This document shows positions 6,121 to 12,673 of a DNA stretch of 33,366 bases, piece after piece. The first letter of the stretch is position 1, and each line of letters opens with the position of its first letter. The notes under the pieces were generated by a model that saw only the letters and a program-made list of their open reading frames with translations, was not told the DNA's origin and ran no database searches. A program made the position numbers and the translations under genes. The DNA is from Nitrospirota bacterium (GTDB lineage: Bacteria > Nitrospirota > Thermodesulfovibrionia > Thermodesulfovibrionales > UBA6898), in contig JAKAIZ010000009.1 in assembly GCA_021814065.1 (NCBI GenBank), positions 1 through 33,366 of the forward strand. Direction: 5' to 3'.

Positions 6121-6699
6121 ATGTACTTAACCGGCCATACAGGACTGACACTCGGGATCGTCTCCCTTCTTAACAGGGGGAAGGGCCCGATGTCCAAGAG
6201 AAAGATCGCTGCGGTGATGGGCTTTGCGCTGATGCCGGACGTTCTCGACCGGCTGGTGCACCTCGTGGTCCCGGGATATCCCGACCACGGAGTTTTCCAC
6301 TCGGTATTCTTCTATGCCCTGGCGCTGCCGCTTGTCTTTTTCCTCATGCGCAGGGCGCTGCCGTACATCTCGATCATGGCGATGCATATCTTTTTCGACC
6401 TGGTGAATGTCGATCCGAGGGCCTTCATCTATCCGCACTACGGATGGCTGAAGCCGGTCTATTCGGGAGGAAACGCCCTTTTTCTTAATCTTGACCTTGG
6501 CCTTAACCTCAGAGGGTATGTCCCCTCGGAATTCTTCTTCAGGTTCCCCTTCGGCCATTATCTGGTCTTCGAGGCGCTCGGCGCTATCGTCATCCTCGCC
6601 GTCCTGATCGGAAGGCTGGACGGGAGGCGGGCTGTGATCTATCTGCCCGAGGGAAGAGGTCCTGAACCGACGGGCCTGGCTGAAGTGAGGGGCGATTAG
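6121..6699 (+). CDS. DUF457-like membrane metal-dependent hydrolase
   Basis: A 192-aa membrane protein from ATG 6121. An upstream TTG at 6079 would add 14 hydrophobic residues encoded by the spacer tract. Conserved-looking polar motifs are GHTGLTLG at the N-terminus, [17 protein letters not shown] and MHIFFDLVN. They resemble the His/Asp motifs of the YdjM/DUF457 family of inner-membrane putative metal-dependent hydrolases. About four hydrophobic segments are visible. It sits between wzt and UDP-GlcA decarboxylase, suggesting an accessory role in polymer metabolism, but the substrate is unknown. Confidence 0.65.
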   Translation: MYLTGHTGLTLGIVSLLNRGKGPMSKRKIAAVMGFALMPDVLDRLVHLVVPGYPDHGVFHSVFFYALALPLVFFLMRRALPYISIMAMHIFFDLVNVDPRAFIYPHYGWLKPVYSGGNALFLNLDLGLNLRGYVPSEFFFRFPFGHYLVFEALGAIVILAVLIGRLDGRRAVIYLPEGRGPEPTGLAEVRGD

Positions 6700-6754
6700 T
6701 GACCAGCGACAGTCAGCCTGCCAGCTTTTAAACTTTACTCATAAAGGATCTAAA

Positions 6755-7720
6755 ATGAAAAATCTTTCGGGCAAAAGAATAGTCGTCACAGGGGGCGCGG
6801 GGTTCCTCGGCTCACATCTCTGCGAGAGGCTGCTTGGCGAGGGGCATGAGGTGATCTGCGTCGACAATTTCTACACAGGCCGCCGCCATAACGTCGCCCA
6901 TCTGGCCTCGAACCCCTACTTTGAGGTGCTGCGCCACGACATCTGCTTCCCGCTCTATGTCGAATGCGACGAGATCTACAACCTGGCCTGCCCTGCCTCT
7001 CCGGTCCACTACCAGTTCGACCCTGTTCAGACGACGAAGGTGAGCGTGCACGGCGCCATCAACATGCTCGGCCTCGCCAAGAGGGTGAAGGCGAAGATCC
7101 TCCAGGCCTCCACCTCGGAGGTCTACGGCGATCCGAAGGTCCATCCGCAGACGGAAGATTATTGGGGGAATGTGAACCCCATAGGGTTGAGGTCCTGCTA
7201 CGACGAGGGCAAGCGGTGCGCCGAGACGCTCTTCTTCGATTACCACCGGCAGCACGGGCTCAGGATAAAGGTCGCCAGGATCTTCAACACCTACGGCCCG
7301 AGGATGCACCCCAACGACGGCAGGGTCGTGTCCAACTTCATCATGCAGGCCCTGCGGGGAGAAGATATCACGGTCTACGGAGACGGCAGCCAGACCCGGA
7401 GCTTCTGCTATGTCGACGACCTGGTCGACGGGCTGGTGAGGCTCATGAACAGTCCTGACGACTTCACCGGACCTGTGAACCTCGGAAATCCCGTGGAGTT
7501 CACTATCCTTCAGCTCGCGGAAAAGGTTATTCAAATGGTCGCTTCACGCCTTACGCCTGACCCCTTACCTGGCATTGTTTTTAAACCCTTGCCCTCCGAC
7601 GATCCGACACAGCGGCAGCCGGACATAACACTCGCCGGGGAAAAGCTCGGGTGGGACCCCGGTGTTCAGCTCAGCGAAGGGCTTGTAAAGACGATAGAGT
7701 ATTTCCATAATTTGGTGTGA
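6755..7720 (+). CDS. UDP-glucuronate decarboxylase (UDP-xylose synthase)
   Basis: A 321-aa extended SDR that converts UDP-glucuronate to UDP-xylose with bound NAD. The cofactor motif GGAGFLG is at 13-19, followed by VDNFYTGRR. The family-typical [10 protein letters not shown] is at 79-86, STSEVYGDP at 119-127 and the catalytic Y149-x3-K153 in [23 protein letters not shown] is complete. AAAGGATC at 6743-6750 serves as ribosome-binding site. Residues ~263-273 ([11 protein letters not shown]) interrupt a normally short loop before [11 protein letters not shown]. Their codons (7541-7573) resemble spacer words, so this looks like an in-frame tract insertion in a surface loop. The enzyme should tolerate it, since all catalytic motifs remain. 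Confidence 0.9.
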   Translation: MKNLSGKRIVVTGGAGFLGSHLCERLLGEGHEVICVDNFYTGRRHNVAHLASNPYFEVLRHDICFPLYVECDEIYNLACPASPVHYQFDPVQTTKVSVHGAINMLGLAKRVKAKILQASTSEVYGDPKVHPQTEDYWGNVNPIGLRSCYDEGKRCAETLFFDYHRQHGLRIKVARIFNTYGPRMHPNDGRVVSNFIMQALRGEDITVYGDGSQTRSFCYVDDLVDGLVRLMNSPDDFTGPVNLGNPVEFTILQLAEKVIQMVASRLTPDPLPGIVFKPLPSDDPTQRQPDITLAGEKLGWDPGVQLSEGLVKTIEYFHNLV

Positions 7721-7729
7721 CTGTGTAGA

Positions 7730-7840
7730 GCCTGTTAGCTTGTCAAAAACTCGAACCTTGGCCCTTATCCCTTAATCCTTAAGCCTGGGTTGCAAGACTT
7801 GACAAATCAAGAAACAAGACCTGACCTGACCCTATTTTGC
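7730..7840 (+). repeat. Composite repeat R, copy 1
   Basis: It consists of GCCTGTTAGCTTGTC, then a CTTATCCCTTAATCC tract, then the core TTGCAAGACTTGACAAATC...ACAAGACCTGACC (from 7790). The core contains two direct CAAGACYTGAC motifs 20 bases apart. It opens the TA island and forms a direct repeat with copy 2 around the DUF4258/DUF2283 pair. Confidence 0.85.
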
Positions 7841-7924
7841 TCTTTCTCAGTAATTTGACGTAATAATGTTCAAGATTCCAGATTCGAGTTCCTCGACGTT
7901 TGAGATGAGGGCCGGGGTTAATGT

Positions 7925-8176
7925 ATGGGTTTAACGATAACCTTTTCAAGACATGCACTGAGAAGAATGCAGCTTTATAAGGTTGAAGAAAGCGATGTTG
8001 TGGAAACAATAAACTCTACGATCGCGGAAGAACAAGTATCGGGAAAGAAGCGGGAAATTGTCAACAAAGAATTGGCAAAAAAGTATCGGTTTCCCCTGAA
8101 AGTTATTTTTGCGCAAGAAAATGATAAGATACTTGTAATAACGGTGTATCCTCTCAGAAAGGAGCGTAAGTCGTGA
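7925..8176 (+). CDS. DUF4258-family putative toxin
   Basis: An 83-aa protein beginning MGLTITFSRHALRRMQLY, with the N-terminal ..SRHALRRM.. helix, a central acidic helix and a C-terminal strand ILVITVYP as in DUF4258 proteins. These are often paired with DUF2283 and are regarded as TA-like toxins, but the biochemical activity is not established. The stop codon overlaps the GTG of the DUF2283 gene by 4 bases (GTGA), indicating translational coupling. The pair lies between R copies 1 and 2. Confidence 0.72.
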   Translation: MGLTITFSRHALRRMQLYKVEESDVVETINSTIAEEQVSGKKREIVNKELAKKYRFPLKVIFAQENDKILVITVYPLRKERKS

Positions 8177-8391
8177 AAATATCGTATGACAAGGAAGTGG
8201 ATGCCGCCTATATAAGACTTTCCGAGCAAGAGCCGTCGGGGGTCATAGAAATCTCGGAAGGGATTAATGTAGATGTGACGGATAAGGGGGAAATTGTGGG
8301 AATCGAGATGCTGGACGCCTCCAAGAAGTTCCCTCTGAAATCTCTTTTTGTCTGCGAGTACGACAGCGAATTGTTGCTGAGCAACAAATAG
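8173..8391 (+). CDS. DUF2283 putative antitoxin
   Basis: A 72-aa protein from GTG 8173. It begins MKISYDKEVDAAYIRLSE, the hallmark Y-D-x5-D-A-x-Y-I start of DUF2283, followed by GINVDVTDKGEIVGIEMLDA. It probably neutralises the DUF4258 partner just upstream (inference from the recurrent pairing). The gap to the next R copy (8392-8548) holds a TTAAAACCTGACACTT word tract and no gene. Confidence 0.75.
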   Translation: MKISYDKEVDAAYIRLSEQEPSGVIEISEGINVDVTDKGEIVGIEMLDASKKFPLKSLFVCEYDSELLLSNK

Positions 8392-8548
8392 GAATGCCGG
8401 CTCTTCGGCCAGTTTGAGCTGTGTTCTAAGGTCCATGTTCCGTGTTCAGGGAAGTGGTTTTAGGGTGCAGGATCTATTTAAACTTAAAACCTGACACTTA
8501 AAACTTAAAACCCTTCATCGATAAATGATTTTTTGTATTCACTTGAAG

Positions 8549-8652
8549 GCCTGTTAGCTTGTCAAAAACTCGCCTTGGCCCTTATCCCTTAATCCTTAAG
8601 CCTGGGTTGCAAGACTTGACAAATCAAGAAACAAGACCTGACCCCATTTTGC
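8549..8652 (+). repeat. Composite repeat R, copy 2
   Basis: Nearly identical to copy 1 over ~105 bases. It differs by a 3-base deletion and by CTGACCCC in place of CTGACCTGACCC. It lies directly upstream of a broken RelE gene. Confidence 0.88.
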
Positions 8653-8690
8653 TGCCGGAAGATTAAGACGCACAAAGATCTCTTTGGCGA

Positions 8691-8837
8691 ATGAGATACC
8701 GGCTGATCTATCTTACAGATCCTCAGCTTGGCACATATCGCTTCAGAGTTGGAGACTTCAGAGTTATTTTTGACCTTCACGGTAGGGATATCGTCATCTT
8801 GAGAGTGGGACACCGGAAAAGCATTTATCGTGGATAG
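8691..8837 (+). pseudogene. RelE/ParE toxin C-terminal remnant
   Basis: This frame encodes ~48 residues, including LTDPQLGTYRFRVGDFRVIF and ILRVGHRKSIYRG. These match the central and C-terminal core of RelE/ParE toxins (YR.RVGDYRVIF...VGHR..IY). The N-terminal ~35 residues are missing and a stop codon lies upstream in frame at 8664-8666. No antitoxin is next to it. It is probably a dead toxin inserted between R elements. R copy 2 ends about 40 bases before the fragment. Confidence 0.7.
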
Positions 8838-8862
8838 CATCAGAGATAAAGGAAAACTGATA

Positions 8863-8884
8863 TTGCAAGACCTGCCCCATTTTT
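8863..8884 (+). repeat. Short R-core fragment
   Basis: It reads TTGCAAGACCTGCCCCATTTT. It equals the R core with everything between its two CAAGACYTG motifs removed. It may be an ancestral or a deletion form of the repeat. Confidence 0.55.
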
Positions 8885-9021
8885 AGGAACTCTTGTAGAA
8901 ACTACTCATTGCTTATTCTTCACTATTCACGATTCACAGTTCACCTTTTATGGGCTCTAAATCTTAGCTTGTTATCCTGTTATCCTGGTGTTGTTCAGGC
9001 GCCTTTTTTGCAAAGGTGTTC

Positions 9022-9027
9022 TATAAT
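9022..9027 (+). promoter_or_regulatory. Candidate -10 box for hicBA
   Basis: A perfect TATAAT 26 bases before the hicB start codon. No -35 box is recognisable at the right distance, so support is only the box and its placement. The stretch from 8838 to 9053 otherwise holds word-tract sequence (CACTATTCACGATTCAC) and the R-core fragment. Confidence 0.35.
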
Positions 9028-9053
9028 AGAACAAACAGAGCGAGGAGATAACA

Positions 9054-9272
9054 ATGAAGTATAAGGTAGTCATAACTTATGACCAGGAGTATAGGGGGTA
9101 TGTGGTTGATGTCCCTGAACTCGTTGGCTGCATGAGCCAGGGCAAAACCCTTGATGAGGCCTTGGACAACATCAAGGACGCCATACGGGGCTGGATCGAA
9201 GTTGAAAAGCGGCACGGCAGATTCGAGGCCGTTGAGCCGCAGGAAATATTTCTGGGAGAGGTTACGGTTTAG
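9054..9272 (+). CDS. hicB: HicB-type antitoxin (first pair)
   Basis: A 72-aa protein with the HicB fold signature. After MKYKVVITYDQEYRGYVV comes VPELVGCMSQGKTLDEAL and a helix DNIKDAIRGWIE. HicB binds and inhibits HicA and often autoregulates. This short form lacks a C-terminal DNA-binding domain, so repression is uncertain. GAGGAG at 9042-9047 is a good ribosome-binding site. The gene directly abuts hicA, with the stop codon followed by ATG. The order hicB-hicA is the reverse of that at 13345. Confidence 0.85.
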   Translation: MKYKVVITYDQEYRGYVVDVPELVGCMSQGKTLDEALDNIKDAIRGWIEVEKRHGRFEAVEPQEIFLGEVTV

Positions 9273-9491
9273 ATGGGCATCCTTCCCAACTTATCGGGAA
9301 AGGATGCGGTGAATATTTTCCAGAAATTCGGTTATGCTGTCGATCACCAGACTGGCAGTCACATGATTCTTTTTCATCCGTCGCGGTCGACGCTTTCAGT
9401 CCCCAATCACAAGGAGCTTGCTCCTGGCCTTCTGAGGGGGCTTATAAGAAAAAGCGGTTTGACCGTGGAGGAGTTTTTGAGAGAAAAGTAG
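9273..9491 (+). CDS. hicA: HicA-type mRNA interferase toxin (first pair)
   Basis: A 72-aa double-stranded-RNA-binding-fold toxin. The conserved G-S-H is at residues 28-30 (TGSHMILFHP), with H30 the expected catalytic histidine. It is followed by VPNHKELAPGLLRGLIRKSG, matching the family core. It should cleave mRNA when HicB is depleted. It starts at the base after the hicB stop codon, so the two are co-translated. R copy 3 follows about 50 bases downstream. Confidence 0.87.
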   Translation: MGILPNLSGKDAVNIFQKFGYAVDHQTGSHMILFHPSRSTLSVPNHKELAPGLLRGLIRKSGLTVEEFLREK

Positions 9492-9537
9492 TGTTTCTTC
9501 ACTGCGACATTTCAACGATTTATCATTCTTCTTTACT

Positions 9538-9616
9538 TATTGCTCGGTACTCATTGCTTCGATCCCTTAATCCTGAGTTGCAAGACTTGACAAATCAAGA
9601 AACAAGACCTGACCCT
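9538..9616 (+). repeat. Composite repeat R, copy 3
   Basis: A TATTGCTCGGTACTCATTGC lead-in followed by CGATCCCTTAATCC and the R core from 9578. The lead-in differs from copies 1 and 2 but is shared with copies 5 and 7. It separates hicBA from the next TA pair. Confidence 0.82.
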
Positions 9617-9630
9617 CCCCAGGTACCTTG

Positions 9631-9694
9631 CAGGCTTGTCAGCGTGTTAGCGTGTATTCGCTTGATAGCCTGTCGGCCTGTTAGCTTGTCAGCC
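9631..9694. repeat. GCTTGTTAGC-type word tract
   Basis: Eight or so degenerate GCTTGTCAGC/GCCTGTTAG words upstream of the antitoxin at 9749, in the same family as 1039-1092 and 1862-1918. Confidence 0.6.
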
Positions 9695-9748
9695 ACCGCA
9701 TTATGGTAGACTTAAGAATAAATGTCATGCTGTTGGGAGGAGTTGAAA

Positions 9749-9970
9749 ATGGCAACTGTGTCTATAGACCGCAATGAGCTAAGAAAGATTATCAGCGAAA
9801 CGTTTGTCGATGTCCTGACCAAACGGAAGGACCTTATTGAGGATGCTGTGGTGGACGCGATTGAAGACATCGGCCTTGCGGCGGCTATGCAAGAAGGGCG
9901 GACCGGTGACTACGTCGATAAGAGAGAATTTGTGCGGAAACTGGACAGCAGAATCAAGCGCTCAAAGTGA
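9749..9970 (+). CDS. Putative RelE-partner antitoxin
   Basis: A 73-aa acidic-helical protein starting MATVSIDRNELRKIISETF, with a central EDAVVDAIEDIGLAAAMQEG helix and a C-terminal VDKREFVRKL segment. This is the common layout of small antitoxins encoded before RelE-type toxins. ATG 9749 is chosen because GGGAGGAG at 9735-9742 is ideally spaced. An upstream ATG at 9722 would put that site inside the gene. Its stop codon overlaps the GTG start of the toxin by 4 bases. I do not assign a named family. Confidence 0.7.
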   Translation: MATVSIDRNELRKIISETFVDVLTKRKDLIEDAVVDAIEDIGLAAAMQEGRTGDYVDKREFVRKLDSRIKRSK

Positions 9971-10242
9971 AATTCAGGATCGAAAAGTCGTTTGACAAAG
10001 ACGTTGACAGTATCAGCGACAAGAATGTGCTGAAGAAATTGCGCACTTTTGTTGCTGCGATAGAAGGCGCAGAATCGATCCGGGAAATACCGCACCTCAA
10101 AAAAATCGAAGGTTTCAGCTCATTTTACCGGGTTAAGATTGGTGACTACCGGTTGGGATTGGAGATCTCACGAAAGGAAGCTGTCCTCGTGCGATTTCTC
10201 CACAGAAAGGACATTTACCGGTATTTTCCGAAGAGAGGATGA
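9967..10242 (+). CDS. RelE/ParE-family toxin
   Basis: A 91-aa protein from GTG 9967. It starts MKFRIEKSFDKDVDSI and has an LKKIEGFSSFYRVKIGDYRL core and a VRFLHRKDIYRYFPKRG end. These match RelE-type toxins, which cleave ribosome-bound mRNA (RelE) or poison gyrase (ParE). Sequence alone does not say which. The R and K residues around YRVKIGDYR and the terminal HRKDIY are in place, so it is probably intact. Its last 17 codons (from 10192) are duplicated at 11342-11392 as part of a 269-bp repeat. Confidence 0.83.
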   Translation: MKFRIEKSFDKDVDSISDKNVLKKLRTFVAAIEGAESIREIPHLKKIEGFSSFYRVKIGDYRLGLEISRKEAVLVRFLHRKDIYRYFPKRG

Positions 10243-10460
10243 AAAAGTAGCCTGTCCCCTTTTCTCAGTCTTTCTTTACCATTTACTATTCACTATTTAC
10301 CAGTTCCAGGCTTGTTAGCTTGTGCAATGTGTAGACGCGACCCCAATCGCGCGCGCCCGAGGCGATAAAGCTCTCAGCACTTTGCTCTCTGCTTACTTAT
10401 GCGTCACCATTCACTATTTATTATTCACCAGTTGCAGGCTCGCCGGCTTGTTAGCTTGTC
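10192..10460 (+). repeat. 269-bp duplication, copy 1 (contains toxin 3' end)
   Basis: Matches 11342-11610 at constant offset 1150 with only a few substitutions. It covers the last codons of the RelE gene and a run of CACTATTTACCAGTTCCAGG word-tract sequence. It fills most of the 429-base gap 10243-10671 together with R copy 4. No gene is seen there. Confidence 0.92.
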
Positions 10461-10554
10461 AGCTTGTCATAACTTTGAACCTTGGCCCTTATCCCTTAAG
10501 CCTGAGTTGCAAGACTTGACAAATCAAGAAACAAGACCTGACCCCATTTTTTGC
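10446..10554 (+). repeat. Composite repeat R, copy 4
   Basis: GCTTGTTAGCTTGTC words, then CCTTGGCCCTTATCCC, then the complete core from 10507 ending CTGACCCC. It is closest in arrangement to copies 1 and 2. Confidence 0.83.
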
Positions 10555-10606
10555 ATTTTAATGGGTGACCCCGTAGCGCTGCCGCTTTCCAGCTTGTGCG
10601 GTTGTG

Positions 10607-10612
10607 TATAAT
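10607..10612 (+). promoter_or_regulatory. Candidate -10 box for antitoxin-toxin pair
   Basis: A perfect TATAAT 60 bases upstream of the GTG at 10672. The -35 region (around 10585) is not consensus. The TA pair has its own spacing and ribosome site, so an own promoter is plausible. Confidence 0.35.
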
Positions 10613-10671
10613 ATGAGTGAGGGACGGCATTTGAGAATACTGCGGATAAGGAAGAAAAGGAGGTAGCACAC

Positions 10672-10860
10672 GTGAAGACTATAACCCTTGAAACGATATA
10701 CAACAAAGTCGTCCATCTTGAGCGGGAGTTGGGCGAGATCAAGAAAAGGCTCATGGAAGAACCTGAGCTGCGCGAAGAATTTATTTTAAGGATGAAGGAT
10801 ATCGACGTCGAAAGATCAATAATGGTGAAGGACTTCGGGAAAAGATACGGTTTGAAATAG
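10672..10860 (+). CDS. Small coiled antitoxin of RelE pair
   Basis: A 62-aa protein starting at GTG 10672 (MKTITLETIYNKVVHLEREL) and almost entirely helical and charged, with heptad-like LERELGEIKKRLMEEPELRE. This pattern is typical of short antitoxins next to archaeal-type RelE toxins. AAGGAGG at 10657-10663 is a near-perfect ribosome-binding site. The stop codon overlaps the toxin's GTG by one base. No DNA-binding motif is obvious. Confidence 0.7.
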   Translation: MKTITLETIYNKVVHLERELGEIKKRLMEEPELREEFILRMKDIDVERSIMVKDFGKRYGLK

Positions 10861-11126
10861 TGTATAGACTTGCCGTTAAAGAAAGTCTTGACCGGAAGTT
10901 CAAGAAGCTTCAGAAGAAGGACAAGGAGATGCTTGGGTTGATCGACAGAAAAGTGCAGGACATCCTTCAGGATCCGTTCCGGTTTAAGCCTTTGAGAAAG
11001 CCGTTACAGAATAAGCGCAGGGTTCACGTCGGCGGTTCATTTGTTCTTGTGTACGAAATCAATGAGGAAGAGAAAATCGTGACTCTGCTCGATTTTGACC
11101 ATCACGATAACGTCTATAAAACATAA
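10860..11126 (+). CDS. RelE-superfamily toxin
   Basis: An 88-aa protein from GTG 10860. The basic helix region SLDRKFKKLQKKDKEML is followed by DPFRFKPLRKPLQNKRRVHV, a GSFVLVYEI strand and a terminal LLDFDHHDNVYKT. This is the layout of RelE/YafQ-like mRNA interferases, with a D-H-H-D-x-V-Y ending common in archaeal-type members. Coupled translation with the antitoxin is expected. The following 713 bases (11127-11839) contain no intact gene. They hold word tract, R copies 5-7 and the second 269-bp copy. Confidence 0.8.
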   Translation: MYRLAVKESLDRKFKKLQKKDKEMLGLIDRKVQDILQDPFRFKPLRKPLQNKRRVHVGGSFVLVYEINEEEKIVTLLDFDHHDNVYKT

Positions 11127-11274
11127 GCAGTTGCTGCCTTTTTAATTTGTCAAAACCTTGAACCTTGAACTTAGACAGAAGCAAAGACTATTAGTCATTG
11201 AAAAAAAACAGAGCCGTAGTAGGCGATGAAGCAATTTAACAATTTCACAGTTAGACTCAAAAACACTAAATAAT

Positions 11275-11341
11275 GAACTCGTTGCTCGGTACTCATTGCT
11301 TCGATCCCTTAATCCTTAATCCTGAGTCGCAAGACTTGACA
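11275..11341 (+). repeat. Composite repeat R, copy 5 (truncated)
   Basis: A GAACTCGTTGCTCGGTACTC lead-in and a core that stops after CAAGACTTGACA. The 269-bp duplication begins exactly at that point, so the duplicated segment was joined inside the R core. Confidence 0.8.
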
Positions 11342-11392
11342 CGATTTCTCCACAGAAAGGACATTTACCGGTATTTTCCGAAGAGAGGATGA
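11342..11392 (+). pseudogene. Duplicated 3' tail of RelE gene
   Basis: The last 16 codons and stop codon of the toxin gene at 9967-10242, including HRKDIYRYFPKRG, carried in the second 269-bp copy. With no N-terminal part it cannot encode a toxin. It marks the direction of the duplication. Confidence 0.8.
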
Positions 11393-11610
11393 AAAAGTAG
11401 CCTGTCCCCTTTTCTCAGTCTTTCTTTACCATTTACTATTCACTATTCACCAGTTCCAGGCTTGTTAGCTTGTGCAATGTGTAGACGCGACCCCAATCAC
11501 GCGCGCCCGAGGCGATAAAGCTCTCAGCACTTTGCTCTCTGCTTACTTATGCGTCACCATTCACTATTTATTATTCACCAGTTGCAGGCTCGCCGGCTTG
11601 TCAGCTTGTC
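11342..11610 (+). repeat. 269-bp duplication, copy 2
   Basis: A second copy of 10192-10460 with constant offset and few differences. Its left junction cuts R copy 5. Its right junction lies within GCTTGTC words, after which the two copies diverge. Confidence 0.92.
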
Positions 11611-11698
11611 TTAAACTTTGAAACTTAGACCGCTTATCCCTTAATCCTGAGTTGCAAGACTTGACAAATCAAGAAACAAGACCTGACCCCATTGTGCG
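11611..11698 (+). repeat. Composite repeat R, copy 6
   Basis: A TTAAACTTTGAAACTTAGAC lead-in, CGCTTATCCCTTAATCC, and a complete core from 11652 ending CTGACCCC. Confidence 0.82.
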
Positions 11699-11705
11699 AC
11701 TTGAT

Positions 11706-11796
11706 GAACTCGTTGCTCGGTACTCATTGCTTCGATCCCTTATCCTGAGTTGCAAGACTTGACAAATCAAGAAACAAGACCTGACCCCATTTTGCG
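11706..11796 (+). repeat. Composite repeat R, copy 7
   Basis: A GAACTCGTTGCTCGGTACTC lead-in as in copy 5, with a complete core from 11750. A further ACGACTTGACAGGCTGG scrap follows at ~11811-11827, just before the second Wzm gene. It closes the TA island. Confidence 0.83.
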
Positions 11797-11839
11797 TGAC
11801 CCTGACTCACACGACTTGACAGGCTGGTGCCGGAATTAA

Positions 11840-12667
11840 ATGGCTGAAGAAACCACATTAGTAATCGAAGCGGGACGGACAGAGAAGCACTACTGGCTGG
11901 ACCTCTGGCGGTACCGGGAGCTTTTTTACTTCCTGGCGTGGCGGGATATCCTCGTCCGCTACAAACAGACGGTAATCGGTATCGCATGGGCGTTGATCCG
12001 GCCATTCCTCACTATGCTGGTTTTTACCGTCGTGTTTGGCAAGTTGGCGAAGCTGCCGTCCGAGGGTGTGCCCTATCCTATTTTGGTCTTTGCCGCAATG
12101 CTGCCGTGGCAGTTTTTCTCAAATGCGTTGTCGGAGGCAAGCAACAGCCTTGTCGGAAACGCAAACCTCATCTCTAAGGTATACTTTCCTCGTCTGATCA
12201 TACCGGCCAGTTCGGTCATCACGAGTTTTGTCGATTTTCTCATCTCTGGCGCAATCCTCGTTGCGCTCATGGTGTGGTATCAGTTTGTTCCTGGTTGGCG
12301 CGTTTTTTACCTGTCGGTATTTATCGGGATCGCATTCGCAGCGGCCATGGGTGCAGGACTTTGGCTTACTGCCCTGAACGTCAAATACCGTGATTTTCGC
12401 TATATCGTCCCGTTTATTGTCCAGTTCGGCCTTTATGTCTCACCTGTCGGATTTTCGAGCAGTATTGTCCCCGGCAAGTGGCGGCTTCTTTATTCGCTGA
12501 ATCCGATGGTCGGGGTCATCGACGGTTTCCGCTGGGCTCTCCTCGGCGGCGAAAGCAAAATCTATATGCCTGGGTTTGTTCTCTCCATGGCTATTGTTGT
12601 AGCACTACTTATTACCGGTATCCTGTACTTCAGGAAGACAGAGAAGTCCTTCGCGGATGTAATTTAA
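11840..12667 (+). CDS. wzm: Wzm-type ABC polysaccharide exporter, permease (second pair)
   Basis: A 275-aa ABC-2 permease and paralog of the protein at 3685. It shares WRYRELFYFLAWRDILVRYK, GKLAKLPSEGVPYP, a KVYFPRLIIP motif, LTALNVKYRDF and LNPMVGVIDGFRWALLGG. Six hydrophobic segments are apparent. Its DNA is more AT-rich than that of the first pair, so the two are not a recent tandem duplication. It is probably the export channel for the cluster that follows, paired with the ATPase at 13919 despite the three genes between them. Confidence 0.9.
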   Translation: MAEETTLVIEAGRTEKHYWLDLWRYRELFYFLAWRDILVRYKQTVIGIAWALIRPFLTMLVFTVVFGKLAKLPSEGVPYPILVFAAMLPWQFFSNALSEASNSLVGNANLISKVYFPRLIIPASSVITSFVDFLISGAILVALMVWYQFVPGWRVFYLSVFIGIAFAAAMGAGLWLTALNVKYRDFRYIVPFIVQFGLYVSPVGFSSSIVPGKWRLLYSLNPMVGVIDGFRWALLGGESKIYMPGFVLSMAIVVALLITGILYFRKTEKSFADVI

Positions 12668-12673
12668 AAACAC

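Noticed and set aside
9491-9709. Open frames in the repeats (9491-9709, 10322-10611, 11724-12005 minus)
   Set aside because: They are made of R and word-tract sequence and change with each copy. They have no protein-like features.
11127-11143. Terminator after the RelE-type gene (GCAG/CTGC plus five T)
   Set aside because: The stem is only 4 bp, so I do not list it as a feature.
7730-11827. R repeats as integron attC sites
   Set aside because: The copies lack paired RYYYAAC/GTTRRRY core sites and a large imperfect palindrome, and no integrase gene is in the window.
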